Positions 52,405 through 61,578 of a stretch of 64,000 nucleotides of DNA are shown piece by piece. Every line of letters begins with the position of its first letter. Position 1 is the first letter of the stretch. The notes under the pieces were generated by a model, which was not told the origin of the DNA, ran no database searches, and was given only the letters and a program-made list of their open reading frames with translations. The DNA is from Pseudomonas capeferrum (GTDB lineage: Bacteria > Pseudomonadota > Gammaproteobacteria > Pseudomonadales > Pseudomonadaceae). The position numbers and the translations under genes are program-made. Location: NCBI RefSeq assembly GCF_013523055.1, contig NZ_JAAMQM010000001.1:372001-436000 (forward strand), written 5' to 3'.

Positions 52405-52920
52405 GTGCCGATGCTCCTTAATGTAGTGAATGACAAGGCGGTCCTGGCTTTCAGGTTAGTCCAGCGTACAGCCTCAGGGTTCAGCGACAAAAGGCTGGAC
52501 AACCCTCGACACAGGCTTCCACGACGATACTCCCGGCACCTGCCCGGCCTTTTGCCCCTGTCAGGCATAGCGCCATCCCGCAGAACGAAAGTGACCAACG
52601 GGTCACCTTTTAATCTCTTTCTCTCCTACACTCGAAACACTTCCCACAAACCGTTCGGAAAACGCGACAGAAAATAGTCGAAACTTTCTGATAGGCGCTT
52701 GGGTCAGGATTTAAGTAGGCAGCGGTATTGGGATTTAACCCGCCACGGCCCACCCACCCCAATCAGTCCAATCGCCTTCGGCCGGACCGCCGTCGCGCGA
52801 AGTGCGTGCGCGCACGACCCAGGGGCATGGAGCGCACGACGAAAAGACGTATAGAGAGAACCAACACGATGTAGTGCAAACGGGTGCAAGCACCCGAACA
52901 TAGGGACGGAGAAGAGAAGT
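52405..52920. other. Divergent regulatory region between gnd and glgA
   Basis: About 516 bp with no gene, containing the starts of gnd-zwf-GH15 (minus) and glgA (plus). The central 52600-52740 part is relatively AT-rich. I could not assign a convincing sigma-70 or AlgU promoter by eye. Confidence 0.5.
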
Positions 52921-54480
52921 ATGATCAGTGCCGCTGTCGAACCTCACGCCAACGTTTTCAGCCCGGACACCCGCGAGCCGCTTCGGCCCGAGCTCGCGAC
53001 GACAGCCAAGGCACCCGGCGCCCAGCGCCAGCAGAATCGCAATAAGCGCAAAGTCCTTTTCGTCACCTCCGAAATAGCCGACCTGGTCAAGACCGGGGGC
53101 TTGGGCGACGTATCCGCCGCACTGCCGCGGGCGATGCGCCACCTGCACGATGTCCGCGTGCTGATCCCCGGCTATCCGCAGGTACTGGAGAGCAACAATC
53201 CTATCCATCTGGTGGGAGAACTGGGTGGCCATGCGGCGTTGCCACCCTGCAAGATCGGGCGCATGGACCTGCCCGATGGCCTGGTCATCTATGTCCTGAT
53301 CTGCCCCGAACTCTACGAGCGTGAAGGCACTCCCTATGGTGCCAACAACGGTCGTGACTGGCCCGACAACCATATCCGCTTCGCTCGCCTGGGCCTGGCC
53401 GCCGCCGAAATCGCCGCTGGCGAAGGCATGACCCACTGGCGTCCGGAGCTGGTGCACGCGCATGACTGGCCCGCTGGCCTGGCGCCGGCCTACATGCACT
53501 GGCGTGGCCTGAGCACCCCTACCCTGTTTACCATCCACAACCTTGCCTACCAGGGCGTCTACAGCCGTGGCTGCTGCCCGGAGCTGGCCATCCCCGATCA
53601 TGCGCTTCAGCAGGAGGGCATGGAGTTCTACGGCAAGCTGTCCTATCTCAAAGCAGGCCTGGCTTATTCCAGCCATATCACCACGGTCAGCGCGACCTAC
53701 GCTCGCGAGATCACTACGCCGGCGTTCGGCTGCGGCCTGGACGGTTTCCTCGACAGCAAGGCGCAACAAGGCCTGCTGAGCGGCATTCCCAACGGCATCG
53801 ACGAAAGCTGGGACGCGGCCACCGATACCCACCTGCGTCACAACTTCAGCATCAATGACTGGGAAGGCAAGGCCCGTAACGCTCAGGATGTCCGTGAACT
53901 GTTCCAGTTGGCGCCTTCCGAAGGCCCGTTGTTCGCCGTCGTTTCGCGCCTGGTCTACCAGAAGGGTCTGGACCTTACCTTGGGTGTAGCCGAATACATC
54001 GTCAGCCAGGGCGGCCAGATCGCCATCATCGGACGCGGCGAGCCCGAAGAGGAGCAGGCCATGCGCGAATTGGCGCTGCGCCATCCCGGCCAGGTCGGTG
54101 TACGTATCGGTTTCAATGAAACCGACGCACGTCGCATGTTCGCCGGCAGCGATTTCCTGCTCATGCCCTCGCGCTACGAGCCTTGCGGCCTCAGCCAGAT
54201 GTACGCGCAGCGCTTCGGTTCGCTGCCGGTGGCGCGTAATACCGGCGGCTTGGCGGACACCATCGAAAACGGTGTCACGGGCTTTCTCTTCAACGAATCG
54301 ACCCTTGAAAGCTATCGCGAGGCGCTCGGCCGTGCGTTCCATGTCTATGGCAAGAAGGACCTGCTCAATGCCATGCGCTGCCTGGCAATGACACAACCTT
54401 TCAACTGGTGCCAAGCCGTGGAACCCTATGCTCGGCTTTACGAGGAACTGGTACAGCAGGCCTTGGTCAGCCATTACTGA
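52921..54480 (+). CDS. glgA: GlgA, glycogen synthase (GT5), 519 aa
   Basis: Transfers glucose from ADP-glucose to a growing alpha-1,4-glucan. The GT5 start motif KVLFVTSEIADLVKTGGLGD (with the ADP-glucose-binding K-T-G-G-L) begins only at residue 44; the first 43 residues are a non-conserved extension. HAHDWPAGLAPAYMHWRGLS, FTIHNLAYQGVYS and the donor-site MPSRYEPCGLSQMYAQRFGS follow. Start ATG 52921 behind GGAGAAGAGAAGT. Fifteen bases before treZ, first gene of the operon. No glgC is in the window; the ADP-glucose source is not visible. Confidence 0.95.
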   Translation: MISAAVEPHANVFSPDTREPLRPELATTAKAPGAQRQQNRNKRKVLFVTSEIADLVKTGGLGDVSAALPRAMRHLHDVRVLIPGYPQVLESNNPIHLVGELGGHAALPPCKIGRMDLPDGLVIYVLICPELYEREGTPYGANNGRDWPDNHIRFARLGLAAAEIAAGEGMTHWRPELVHAHDWPAGLAPAYMHWRGLSTPTLFTIHNLAYQGVYSRGCCPELAIPDHALQQEGMEFYGKLSYLKAGLAYSSHITTVSATYAREITTPAFGCGLDGFLDSKAQQGLLSGIPNGIDESWDAATDTHLRHNFSINDWEGKARNAQDVRELFQLAPSEGPLFAVVSRLVYQKGLDLTLGVAEYIVSQGGQIAIIGRGEPEEEQAMRELALRHPGQVGVRIGFNETDARRMFAGSDFLLMPSRYEPCGLSQMYAQRFGSLPVARNTGGLADTIENGVTGFLFNESTLESYREALGRAFHVYGKKDLLNAMRCLAMTQPFNWCQAVEPYARLYEELVQQALVSHY

Positions 54481-54494
54481 GCAAGGAGCCGACA

Positions 54495-56237
54495 ATGCAC
54501 AAGCATGGCGCACACCTGTTGGACGCCACGTCGGCGCGCTTTGCCCTCTGGGCACCTGATGCGCGACGCGTGAGCGTGGAGTTCGAGCAAAATTCGATTG
54601 CACTGGAAGCTCAAGGCGATGGCTGGTTCGTGGGTACGGCACCTTGCCAAGCGGGCAGCCATTACAAGTACGCAGTCGATGATCACCCGCCTGTCGCCGA
54701 TCCGGCCTCCCGCTTTCAACCCGAAGGCGTGCATGGTCCAAGTGAGCTGGTGGACGTCGCCTCTTACAAATGGCAAAACGCCTGGACAGGCCGCCCATGG
54801 CACGAAGCGGTGATCCAGGAACTGCACGTGGGGGTACAGGAAGGTTATGCCAGCGTTGCACGATACCTGCCGCGCCTGGCCGAGTTGGGCATCACGGCCA
54901 TCGAACTGATGCCCGTGGCCGAATGCCCAGGCGAACGGAACTGGGGCTACGATGGCGTCCTGCCTTTCGCGCCCCAGCACAATTACGGCAGCCCCGAACA
55001 ACTCTGCGAATTGGTCGATCAGGCCCATGGTCATGGCCTTATGGTCATGCTTGACGTGGTCTACAACCATTTCGGCCCCGACGGCAACTTCCTGCACCAG
55101 TACGCCAGCGATTTCTTCCGCGAGGATCGCCAGACGCCTTGGGGCGCGGCGATCGATTTCCGTCGCGAGGAAGTACGCGAATACTTCATCCAGAACGCCC
55201 TGATGTGGCTGTGCGACTACCGCTTCGACGGCTTGCGCCTGGATGCGGTGCATGCCATCGATCAGCCTGACTTTCTCGTCGAGCTGGCGCGCCGCGTGCG
55301 CGAAACGGTCGAGCCCGGTCGGCAGGTGTGGTTGGTGCTGGAAAACGAGCACAACCAGGCTTCGTTGCTCGAACAGGGCTTCGACGCTCAATGGAACGAT
55401 GACGGGCACAATGCGCTGCATGTCCTGCTGACGGGCGAGACGGAAGGGTATTACGCCGACTTCAAGGACCGACCGATCGAGCAACTGGCACGCTGCTTGA
55501 GCGAAGGGTTCGTGTTCCAAGGCGAAAAGAACCGCCATGGCGAGAAACGCGGTGAACCGAGCGAGCATCTGGCCCCCACCTCTTTCGTGCTGTTCCTGCA
55601 GAATCACGACCAGATCGGCAACCGAGCTTTCGGTGAACGCCTGACCCGACTCTGCCCACCGCAGGCTCTGCGCGCCGCGACCGCACTGCTGCTGATGGCG
55701 CCGATGATTCCGCTGTTGTTCATGGGTGACGAACAGGGCAGTCAGGAACCTTTCCTGTTCTTCACCGATTTCCACGATGAACTGGCCGACGCCGTGCGCG
55801 AGGGTCGTCGCGGAGAGTTCAAGCACTTTGCCGCCTTCGCCGATCCGGAGCGCCGCGAGCGGATCCCGGACCCCAATGCGCTGGAGACTTTCGAAAACTC
55901 ACGCCCGTCCGCCGACAGCAACGACGCGCAGGCCTGGCAGGCGCTTTATCGGGAGCTGCTGGCCTTGCGCCGGGAACACCTGGTGCCCCGCCTGCCCGGC
56001 ACCCGCGCACTGGACGCCGAGGTGCTGAGCGAACACGCACTGAGCGCCCGCTGGCGCCTGGGCGACGGTCAGGTCCTGCGCATCGACCTGAACCTGGCTG
56101 CCGAACCTCAACCGGCGCGACTGCCCGCCAGGGACCTGCGTCTGTTCGTCACGGCCGATGCAGACACTGGCGGTGATGCCCTGGCCCCCTACAGCTGCGT
56201 GATCAGCTTGCTGCCTGCGCAACAGGAGGCTCCATGA
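54495..56237 (+). CDS. treZ: TreZ, malto-oligosyltrehalose trehalohydrolase, 580 aa
   Basis: GH13 enzyme that cuts trehalose off maltooligosyl-trehalose made by TreY. N-terminal CBM48-like domain (FALWAPDARRVSVEFEQNSI), then the barrel with DVVYNHFGPDGNFLHQYASD, catalytic nucleophile in FDGLRLDAVHAI near residue 249, acid/base in VLENEHN near 284, and LQNHDQIGNRAFGERL. The T-K-R/P-W-H motif is present as RPWHEAVIQELHVG. ATG 54495 behind GCAAGGAGCCGACA. Overlaps malQ by four bases (ATGA). Confidence 0.95.
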   Translation: MHKHGAHLLDATSARFALWAPDARRVSVEFEQNSIALEAQGDGWFVGTAPCQAGSHYKYAVDDHPPVADPASRFQPEGVHGPSELVDVASYKWQNAWTGRPWHEAVIQELHVGVQEGYASVARYLPRLAELGITAIELMPVAECPGERNWGYDGVLPFAPQHNYGSPEQLCELVDQAHGHGLMVMLDVVYNHFGPDGNFLHQYASDFFREDRQTPWGAAIDFRREEVREYFIQNALMWLCDYRFDGLRLDAVHAIDQPDFLVELARRVRETVEPGRQVWLVLENEHNQASLLEQGFDAQWNDDGHNALHVLLTGETEGYYADFKDRPIEQLARCLSEGFVFQGEKNRHGEKRGEPSEHLAPTSFVLFLQNHDQIGNRAFGERLTRLCPPQALRAATALLLMAPMIPLLFMGDEQGSQEPFLFFTDFHDELADAVREGRRGEFKHFAAFADPERRERIPDPNALETFENSRPSADSNDAQAWQALYRELLALRREHLVPRLPGTRALDAEVLSEHALSARWRLGDGQVLRIDLNLAAEPQPARLPARDLRLFVTADADTGGDALAPYSCVISLLPAQQEAP

Positions 56238-58306
56238 GCGAAACCCCGCTGTATCGTCTGGCCGAAAAGGCCGGCATTTCCCGAGACTGGGTCGACGCCA
56301 ACGGTCGCGAGCAGCAAGTCAGCGACGAGGTATTGCTCAAGGTCCTCGAAGGCCTGGGCTACCCCGCGGCAGACTCGGCGAGCATCGAGCAAAGCCTGGC
56401 CGCGCTCGAAGAAGCCCATGATGCCCGGCACCTTCCGCCCTTGCTGACTGCCGAGGTCGGCCAGCCGCTGTCGCTGGCGCATTACTTCGCCGCCAACACT
56501 CAGGTGCAGCTGGTAATGGAAGATGGTCGACAAATGGCGGTGGCGCTTGATGGCCAGGCCTGTCTGGCCGAGCCCGTGCCGGTCGGTTACCACAGGCTGC
56601 AGATCGGTGAGCAGGCTGTGATCCTCGCCGTGGCGCCCTCCCGATGCTATGGCATGGCCGACGCCCTGAAGCAGCCGAACCCGCGCAGCTGGGGCCTGAG
56701 CGTACAGTTGTACAGCCTGCGTCGTCCCGGTGACGGCGGGTATGGCGACTGTTCGGCACTGGAGCAACTGGCCCGCAGCGCCGCCGAACGTGGTGCCGAT
56801 GCCTTGGCTATCAGCCCCATGCATGCGCTGTCGCTGATCGACCAGCAGCATTTCAGCCCCTATTCCCCGTCCAGCCGACTGTTGCTCAATACCCTCTACG
56901 CCAGCCCGGAGGTGATTCTGGGAGACCGTGCCGTACGCCTGGTCATCGAGGCGCACGGCCTGGAAAATCCGCTTCAGGAAATGGACAGCCAGCCCTTGGT
57001 GGATTGGCCCCGCGCCGCTGCGGTGCGCCAGGACTTGTTGCGAGCGCTGTACGAGGACTTCGTCAGCGGTGATCACGCGCAGCGCGCGGACTTCGAAAGC
57101 TACCGTCTGGCGGCCGGCCAGGCCCTGGAACATCACTGTCGATTCGAAGCTCTCCAGACCGAAGCCGCGCAAATGGGCAAGGGTGCCGATTGGCGCGCCT
57201 GGCCTGCGCAATGGCGCGACCCCGAGAACCCCGAAGTCGAACGTTTTGCCGCCGAGCACGCCAAGCAGATCGAGTTTCACGCCTTTTGCCAGTGGCTGAC
57301 CGAACGCTGCCTGCAACGTGTGCAGGACGCCGCTCGCAGCAGCGGCATGGCCATCGGCCTGATCGCCGACCTGGCCGTGGGCGCCGACGGCGCGGGCAGC
57401 CAGGCCTGGAGTCGCCAGGATGAGCTGCTGGCCGGCCTTACCGTTGGGGCGCCGCCCGATATCCTCAATCGCTCGGGCCAGGACTGGGGTATCAGCGCTT
57501 TTTCGCCCGAGGGGCTGCGGCGCAACGGTTTCCGTGCCTTCATCGAAATGCTGCAAGCCAACTTTGCCCATGCCGGCGGTCTGCGCATCGACCATGTCAT
57601 GGGCCTGCAGCGCCTGTGGCTGATCCCGCGCGGGAGCAAGCCCAGCGAAGGCGCCTACGTCAACTTCCCATTGCCGGACATGCTGCGTCTGCTGGCGCTG
57701 GAATCGGTCCGCCATGGCGCCATCGTCCTTGGCGAAGACCTGGGCACGGTGCCTGACGGTCTGCGCGAGAAGCTTTCAGCCAAGGCCATCCTGGGCATGC
57801 GGGTACTGCCGTTCGAACAGGATCCGCCCGGCCACTTCCCCTCCCCTGACCAATGGCCGGACGATGCCCTGGCAACCCCAGGCACTCATGACCTGCCGAC
57901 ATTGGCCGGTTGGCTGCAGGACCGTGACATCGACTGGAACCAGCGTCTGCAACTGATCGATGCCAGCGTCGAAGAACGCTGGCGTGCCGATCGCGAAGTC
58001 GAACGGCAGGGACTGCGCAAAGCCCTGGAAGAGGACTACAACGGCACGCTGGACAGCCAGGAGGCCATGATCGACGCGGCCATCCGCTACGTCGGCCATA
58101 CCCGTGCGCCCCTGGTGCTGGTGCCGCTGGAAGACCTGCTGGGCTGTGACGAGCAACCCAATCTGCCGGGTACCACCGACGGCCACCCTAATTGGCGCCG
58201 CCGTTTCGCGATCCCAGCCAATCAGTTGTTGGACGACCCTGACGCCGCCCGCCGCCTGGAGCAACTGGCCCAGGCACGTGACCAAGCCTTTGAGCGTGAC
58301 CGATGA
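56234..58306 (+). CDS. malQ: MalQ, 4-alpha-glucanotransferase (GH77), 690 aa
   Basis: Amylomaltase that disproportionates malto-oligosaccharides. The N-terminal half holds a MalQ-type extension; the GH77 barrel shows PNPRSWGLSVQLYSLRRPGD, SPYSPSSRLLLNTLYASPEV, catalytic nucleophile in GGLRIDHVMGLQRLWLIPRG (Asp near 452), acid/base in GEDLGTVPDGLRE near 500 and TPGTHDLPTLAGWLQDRD. Normal length for the long bacterial form. Overlaps treZ and treY by four bases each, so the three are translationally coupled. Confidence 0.95.
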   Translation: MSETPLYRLAEKAGISRDWVDANGREQQVSDEVLLKVLEGLGYPAADSASIEQSLAALEEAHDARHLPPLLTAEVGQPLSLAHYFAANTQVQLVMEDGRQMAVALDGQACLAEPVPVGYHRLQIGEQAVILAVAPSRCYGMADALKQPNPRSWGLSVQLYSLRRPGDGGYGDCSALEQLARSAAERGADALAISPMHALSLIDQQHFSPYSPSSRLLLNTLYASPEVILGDRAVRLVIEAHGLENPLQEMDSQPLVDWPRAAAVRQDLLRALYEDFVSGDHAQRADFESYRLAAGQALEHHCRFEALQTEAAQMGKGADWRAWPAQWRDPENPEVERFAAEHAKQIEFHAFCQWLTERCLQRVQDAARSSGMAIGLIADLAVGADGAGSQAWSRQDELLAGLTVGAPPDILNRSGQDWGISAFSPEGLRRNGFRAFIEMLQANFAHAGGLRIDHVMGLQRLWLIPRGSKPSEGAYVNFPLPDMLRLLALESVRHGAIVLGEDLGTVPDGLREKLSAKAILGMRVLPFEQDPPGHFPSPDQWPDDALATPGTHDLPTLAGWLQDRDIDWNQRLQLIDASVEERWRADREVERQGLRKALEEDYNGTLDSQEAMIDAAIRYVGHTRAPLVLVPLEDLLGCDEQPNLPGTTDGHPNWRRRFAIPANQLLDDPDAARRLEQLAQARDQAFERDR

Positions 58307-61077
58307 AAGCCCTGACCGCGACCGTACGCCTGCAATTCCACTCCGAATTCACCCTCGATGACGCTGTTCCCCTGGTGCCCTATTTCGCCCGTCTGGGGAT
58401 CAGCCACCTCTATGCATCCCCTGTACTCTGCGCGCGCGCGGGCTCGAGGCACGGCTATGACGTGGTCGATCCCACCCGAGTCAACCCCGAGCTGGGTGGC
58501 GAGGCTGCCCTGGAGCGGCTGGTGGCCGCCTTGCGTCAGCATGGGATGGGCCTGATCGTCGATACCGTGTCGAACCACATGGCCGTCGGCGGGGCCGACA
58601 ATCCCTGGTGGCAGAGTCTCCTGGCCTGGGGCAGACGCAGTCCGTACGCGGAATTCTTCGACATCCAGTGGCATTCCAGCGACCCGTTGCTGGCGGGCCA
58701 GCTGCTGCTACCGTTCTTGGGCACGGACTATGGTCTGGCCTTGCAGAACGGCGAGATCCCCCTGACGTTCGATGACGAGCACGGCATCTTGCAGGTCGCT
58801 CACTACGAGCACCGTTTTCCCATCTGCCCGGTGGATTACGCACGCATCCTCGAACACGCGCAAGATCCACGCTTGCAGGCGCTGGGCCAGCGTTTCGCAG
58901 CGTTGCAGGACGCAGCACACCCACTCGACGATGCACTGCCGCTGCACGCGCAACTGCGCCAGTCGGTGCGCGACGGGGCAGACCTCGCCCAGGCCCTGGC
59001 GGCCTTCGACAGTCAGACAGAAGCTGGCTTCAAGCGCTTGCACCTGTTGCTCGAACGCCAGACCTACCGCCTGGCCAGCTGGCGCACCGCGGCCGACGAT
59101 ATCAACTGGCGGCGGTTCTTCGACATCAACGAGCTGGGCGGTCTGCGGGTCGAGCGCGCGACGGTGTTCGAGGCGACCCACGCCAAGTTGTTCGAACTCA
59201 TCGAGCGGGGGCTTATCGATGGCCTGCGGATCGATCACATCGATGGTCTCGCCGACCCGCGGGGCTATTGCCGCAAACTGCGTCGCCGTGTCGAAGGCTT
59301 GCTGTCGTCGCGACCGCCGCAGGCCGCCGTTGAACACTTCCCGATCTACGTGGAGAAGATCCTCGGCACGGGCGAGCACCTGCATCAGGACTGGATGGTG
59401 GATGGCACGACCGGTTACGAGTTCATGAACCAGGTCTCGCTCCTGCAACATGATCCCGCTGGCGAGGTTCCGTTGACCGAGCTATGGACCCGTGTCAGCG
59501 AACGTCCCGCGTTCGACGAAGAAGTCCGACTGGCACGCCATCTGGTGCTCAATGGCAGCCTGGCCGGAGATTTCGAATCGGTGGCCCAGGCCCTGCTCCA
59601 GGTAGCTCGCAATGACCTGATGACCCGCGACCTGACCCTGGGCGCGATCCGCCGAGCGTTGCAGGCACTGGTCGAGCACTATCCGGTCTATCGCACCTAC
59701 ATCAACGCCCTGGGCCGTCCGGCAGAAGACGAACGCTTCTTCCAGCAGGCCCTCGGCGGCGCCCGGCAGACCCTCGGTGAAGCCGACTGGCCCCTGCTCG
59801 ACCATCTGCAACGCTGGCTTGGTGGCCAACGCTGGCGTAGCTTGCCCCCAGGCCGGGCACGCAAGCAATTGCGCCACGCTTGTGTACGCTTCCAGCAACT
59901 CACCGCGCCGAGCGCGGCCAAGGCTGTCGAGGACACCGCTTTCTACCGTTCGGCGCGGCTGTTGTCGCGCAATGACGTAGGTTTCGAGGCCGAGCGCTTC
60001 AGCGCCGGTGCCGAGGTGTTCCACAATGAAGCGCAACGCCGCCTGCGCGACTTCCCGGACAGCTTGCTGGCCACCGCGACCCATGACCACAAGCGCGGGG
60101 AAGATTGCCGCGCTCGCCTGGCCGTGCTCAGCGAGCGCGCGCCTTGGCTGGCCAGTCGTGTCGAGCATTGGCGTGAACTGGCAGCACCGCTGCGCCAGAC
60201 GCTGGAAGACGGGCATGCGCCAAGTCCTGGCGACGAAATGCTGCTTTACCAGTCCTTGCTGGGCAGTTGGCCGCTGGATCTGGATACCGACGATGACAAC
60301 GCCCTGCGCCAGTACGCCGAGCGCATTCGCCAGTGGCAGCAGAAAGCCTTGCGCGAAGCCAAGCTGCGCAGCAGCTGGAACGCACCCAACGAGAGCTACG
60401 AGCAGGCCTGCGCCGCCTACGTCGATGGCTTGCTGCTCGATCGCGAAAACGACCAGTTGCGTCATTCGATGGCCGATGCCGCTGGCCTGATTGCCTGCCC
60501 CGGCGCGCTCAATGGCTTGGTGCAATGCCTGCTGCGCATGACCGCGCCAGGAGTGCCGGACCTGTACCAAGGTAACGAATTCTGGGATTTCAGCCTGGTG
60601 GACCCGGACAACCGCCGTGCGGTCGACTACGCTGCCAGGCGGGCAGCGCTGGACGATTCCACCTCCTTGGCCGAACTGCTGCAGCACTGGCGCGATGGCA
60701 GGGTCAAGCAGACCTTGATCAGCCGTGTCCTGGATTGCCGCGGCGCCCACCCGGCCCTGTTCAGCCGCGGCGCGTATCTGCCACTGACGGTCAAGGGACG
60801 TCACGCTGACAAGGTGCTGGCCTTTGCACGGTTGGGCGAGGGCGAACGGGCCATTGTCGTTGCACCACGTCTGGCCTGTACCTTGCTTGGCAGTAGTCCG
60901 GTCCCGTTGATCCCGGCCCGGAACTGGGAAGATACGCGGGTGGTTCTGCCGTTTACCCTGTCAACTGCCAACTGTTCGGGACTTTTTGGCGACGCCGCGG
61001 TCAGCTCTACAAGGGAGCTGGCACTGAGTGGCCTGCTGGCGGAGTTTCCGGTCAACCTGTTGATTGAACATGCCTAA
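58303..61077 (+). CDS. treY: TreY, maltooligosyl trehalose synthase, 924 aa
   Basis: GH13 enzyme that converts the reducing-end alpha-1,4 bond of a malto-oligosaccharide into an alpha-1,1 trehalose bond. Starts LTATVRLQFHSEFTLDDAVP; ISHLYASPVLCARAGSRHGY, GLIVDTVSNHMAVGG, catalytic DGLRIDHIDGLADP (Asp near 311), YVEKIL acid/base near 350 and the C-terminal APGVPDLYQGNEFWDFSLVD are family signatures. Typical length is 700-950; this is the long form with a large inserted helical region around 420-640. Works with TreZ to release trehalose from glucan. Confidence 0.95.
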   Translation: MKALTATVRLQFHSEFTLDDAVPLVPYFARLGISHLYASPVLCARAGSRHGYDVVDPTRVNPELGGEAALERLVAALRQHGMGLIVDTVSNHMAVGGADNPWWQSLLAWGRRSPYAEFFDIQWHSSDPLLAGQLLLPFLGTDYGLALQNGEIPLTFDDEHGILQVAHYEHRFPICPVDYARILEHAQDPRLQALGQRFAALQDAAHPLDDALPLHAQLRQSVRDGADLAQALAAFDSQTEAGFKRLHLLLERQTYRLASWRTAADDINWRRFFDINELGGLRVERATVFEATHAKLFELIERGLIDGLRIDHIDGLADPRGYCRKLRRRVEGLLSSRPPQAAVEHFPIYVEKILGTGEHLHQDWMVDGTTGYEFMNQVSLLQHDPAGEVPLTELWTRVSERPAFDEEVRLARHLVLNGSLAGDFESVAQALLQVARNDLMTRDLTLGAIRRALQALVEHYPVYRTYINALGRPAEDERFFQQALGGARQTLGEADWPLLDHLQRWLGGQRWRSLPPGRARKQLRHACVRFQQLTAPSAAKAVEDTAFYRSARLLSRNDVGFEAERFSAGAEVFHNEAQRRLRDFPDSLLATATHDHKRGEDCRARLAVLSERAPWLASRVEHWRELAAPLRQTLEDGHAPSPGDEMLLYQSLLGSWPLDLDTDDDNALRQYAERIRQWQQKALREAKLRSSWNAPNESYEQACAAYVDGLLLDRENDQLRHSMADAAGLIACPGALNGLVQCLLRMTAPGVPDLYQGNEFWDFSLVDPDNRRAVDYAARRAALDDSTSLAELLQHWRDGRVKQTLISRVLDCRGAHPALFSRGAYLPLTVKGRHADKVLAFARLGEGERAIVVAPRLACTLLGSSPVPLIPARNWEDTRVVLPFTLSTANCSGLFGDAAVSSTRELALSGLLAEFPVNLLIEHA

Positions 61078-61094
61078 ACATCAGGAGCTTCAAG

Positions 61095-61400
61095 ATGAGT
61101 GTCGATGATAAACGTATCCGCGAATTCGCCTACCAGATATGGGAGTCCGAGGGCAAACCGGAAGGTGAAGAAGAGCGGCACTGGGATATGGCCCGCAAGC
61201 TAGCCGAAGCCGAAGCATCGGCGCCCAAGGCTGTCCCTCGCAAGAAAAGCGCGGCCAAGCCCAAGGCCGATGCCGCGTCCAAGACCGCGGCCCAGCCCAA
61301 GGGCAATGCCCAGACCAAGGCCGTGCCCAGCCCCGCCGAAAAACCTGCAGAGGCAAAAAAGCCGCGGGCCGTCAAGAAGTCTGCGACAGGTTCGACCTGA
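61095..61400 (+). CDS. DUF2934 domain protein with Lys/Ala/Pro-rich tail, 101 aa
   Basis: Residues 6-40 (KRIREFAYQIWESEGKPEGE then EERHWDMARKLAEAE) are the DUF2934 motif, a short helical element of unknown role with an invariant W-E-x-E-G-x-P-x-G and H-W. Residues 41-101 are a disordered tail of Lys, Ala and Pro with KKSAAKPKA-like repeats, resembling bacterial histone H1-like/AlgP tails. ATG 61095 follows CAGGAGCTTCAAG. It lies 17 bp after treY, so is probably in the glgA-treZ-malQ-treY transcript. Function unknown; a stress or nucleic-acid role is only inference. Confidence 0.85.
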   Translation: MSVDDKRIREFAYQIWESEGKPEGEEERHWDMARKLAEAEASAPKAVPRKKSAAKPKADAASKTAAQPKGNAQTKAVPSPAEKPAEAKKPRAVKKSATGST

Positions 61401-61578
61401 GCACAGCTCCCGGCATGTAGCTGCCCTTTGCAGAGAAGCGTCGATCGGCGCTTTGGTAGGCCCCGATGGCACCTTGAGCGACCCACTCGTTCCAAAGTAG
61501 GCGTCGCGGTCTACCCGGCACTGGCAACCCTTCCTGCAGATAACACCTTTATCAGTTTCAGGCCATCAGAGGACTGTC
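61401..61578. other. Interval between the DUF2934 gene and glgX
   Basis: 178 bp without a gene. A separate glgX promoter may lie here, but no good -10/-35 pair was recognised. Confidence 0.4.

Noticed and set aside
52600..52760. AlgU (sigma-22) promoter before glgA
   Set aside because: GAAACTT and TCTGA elements occur but directly adjacent rather than 16-17 bp apart, so the pattern does not fit.
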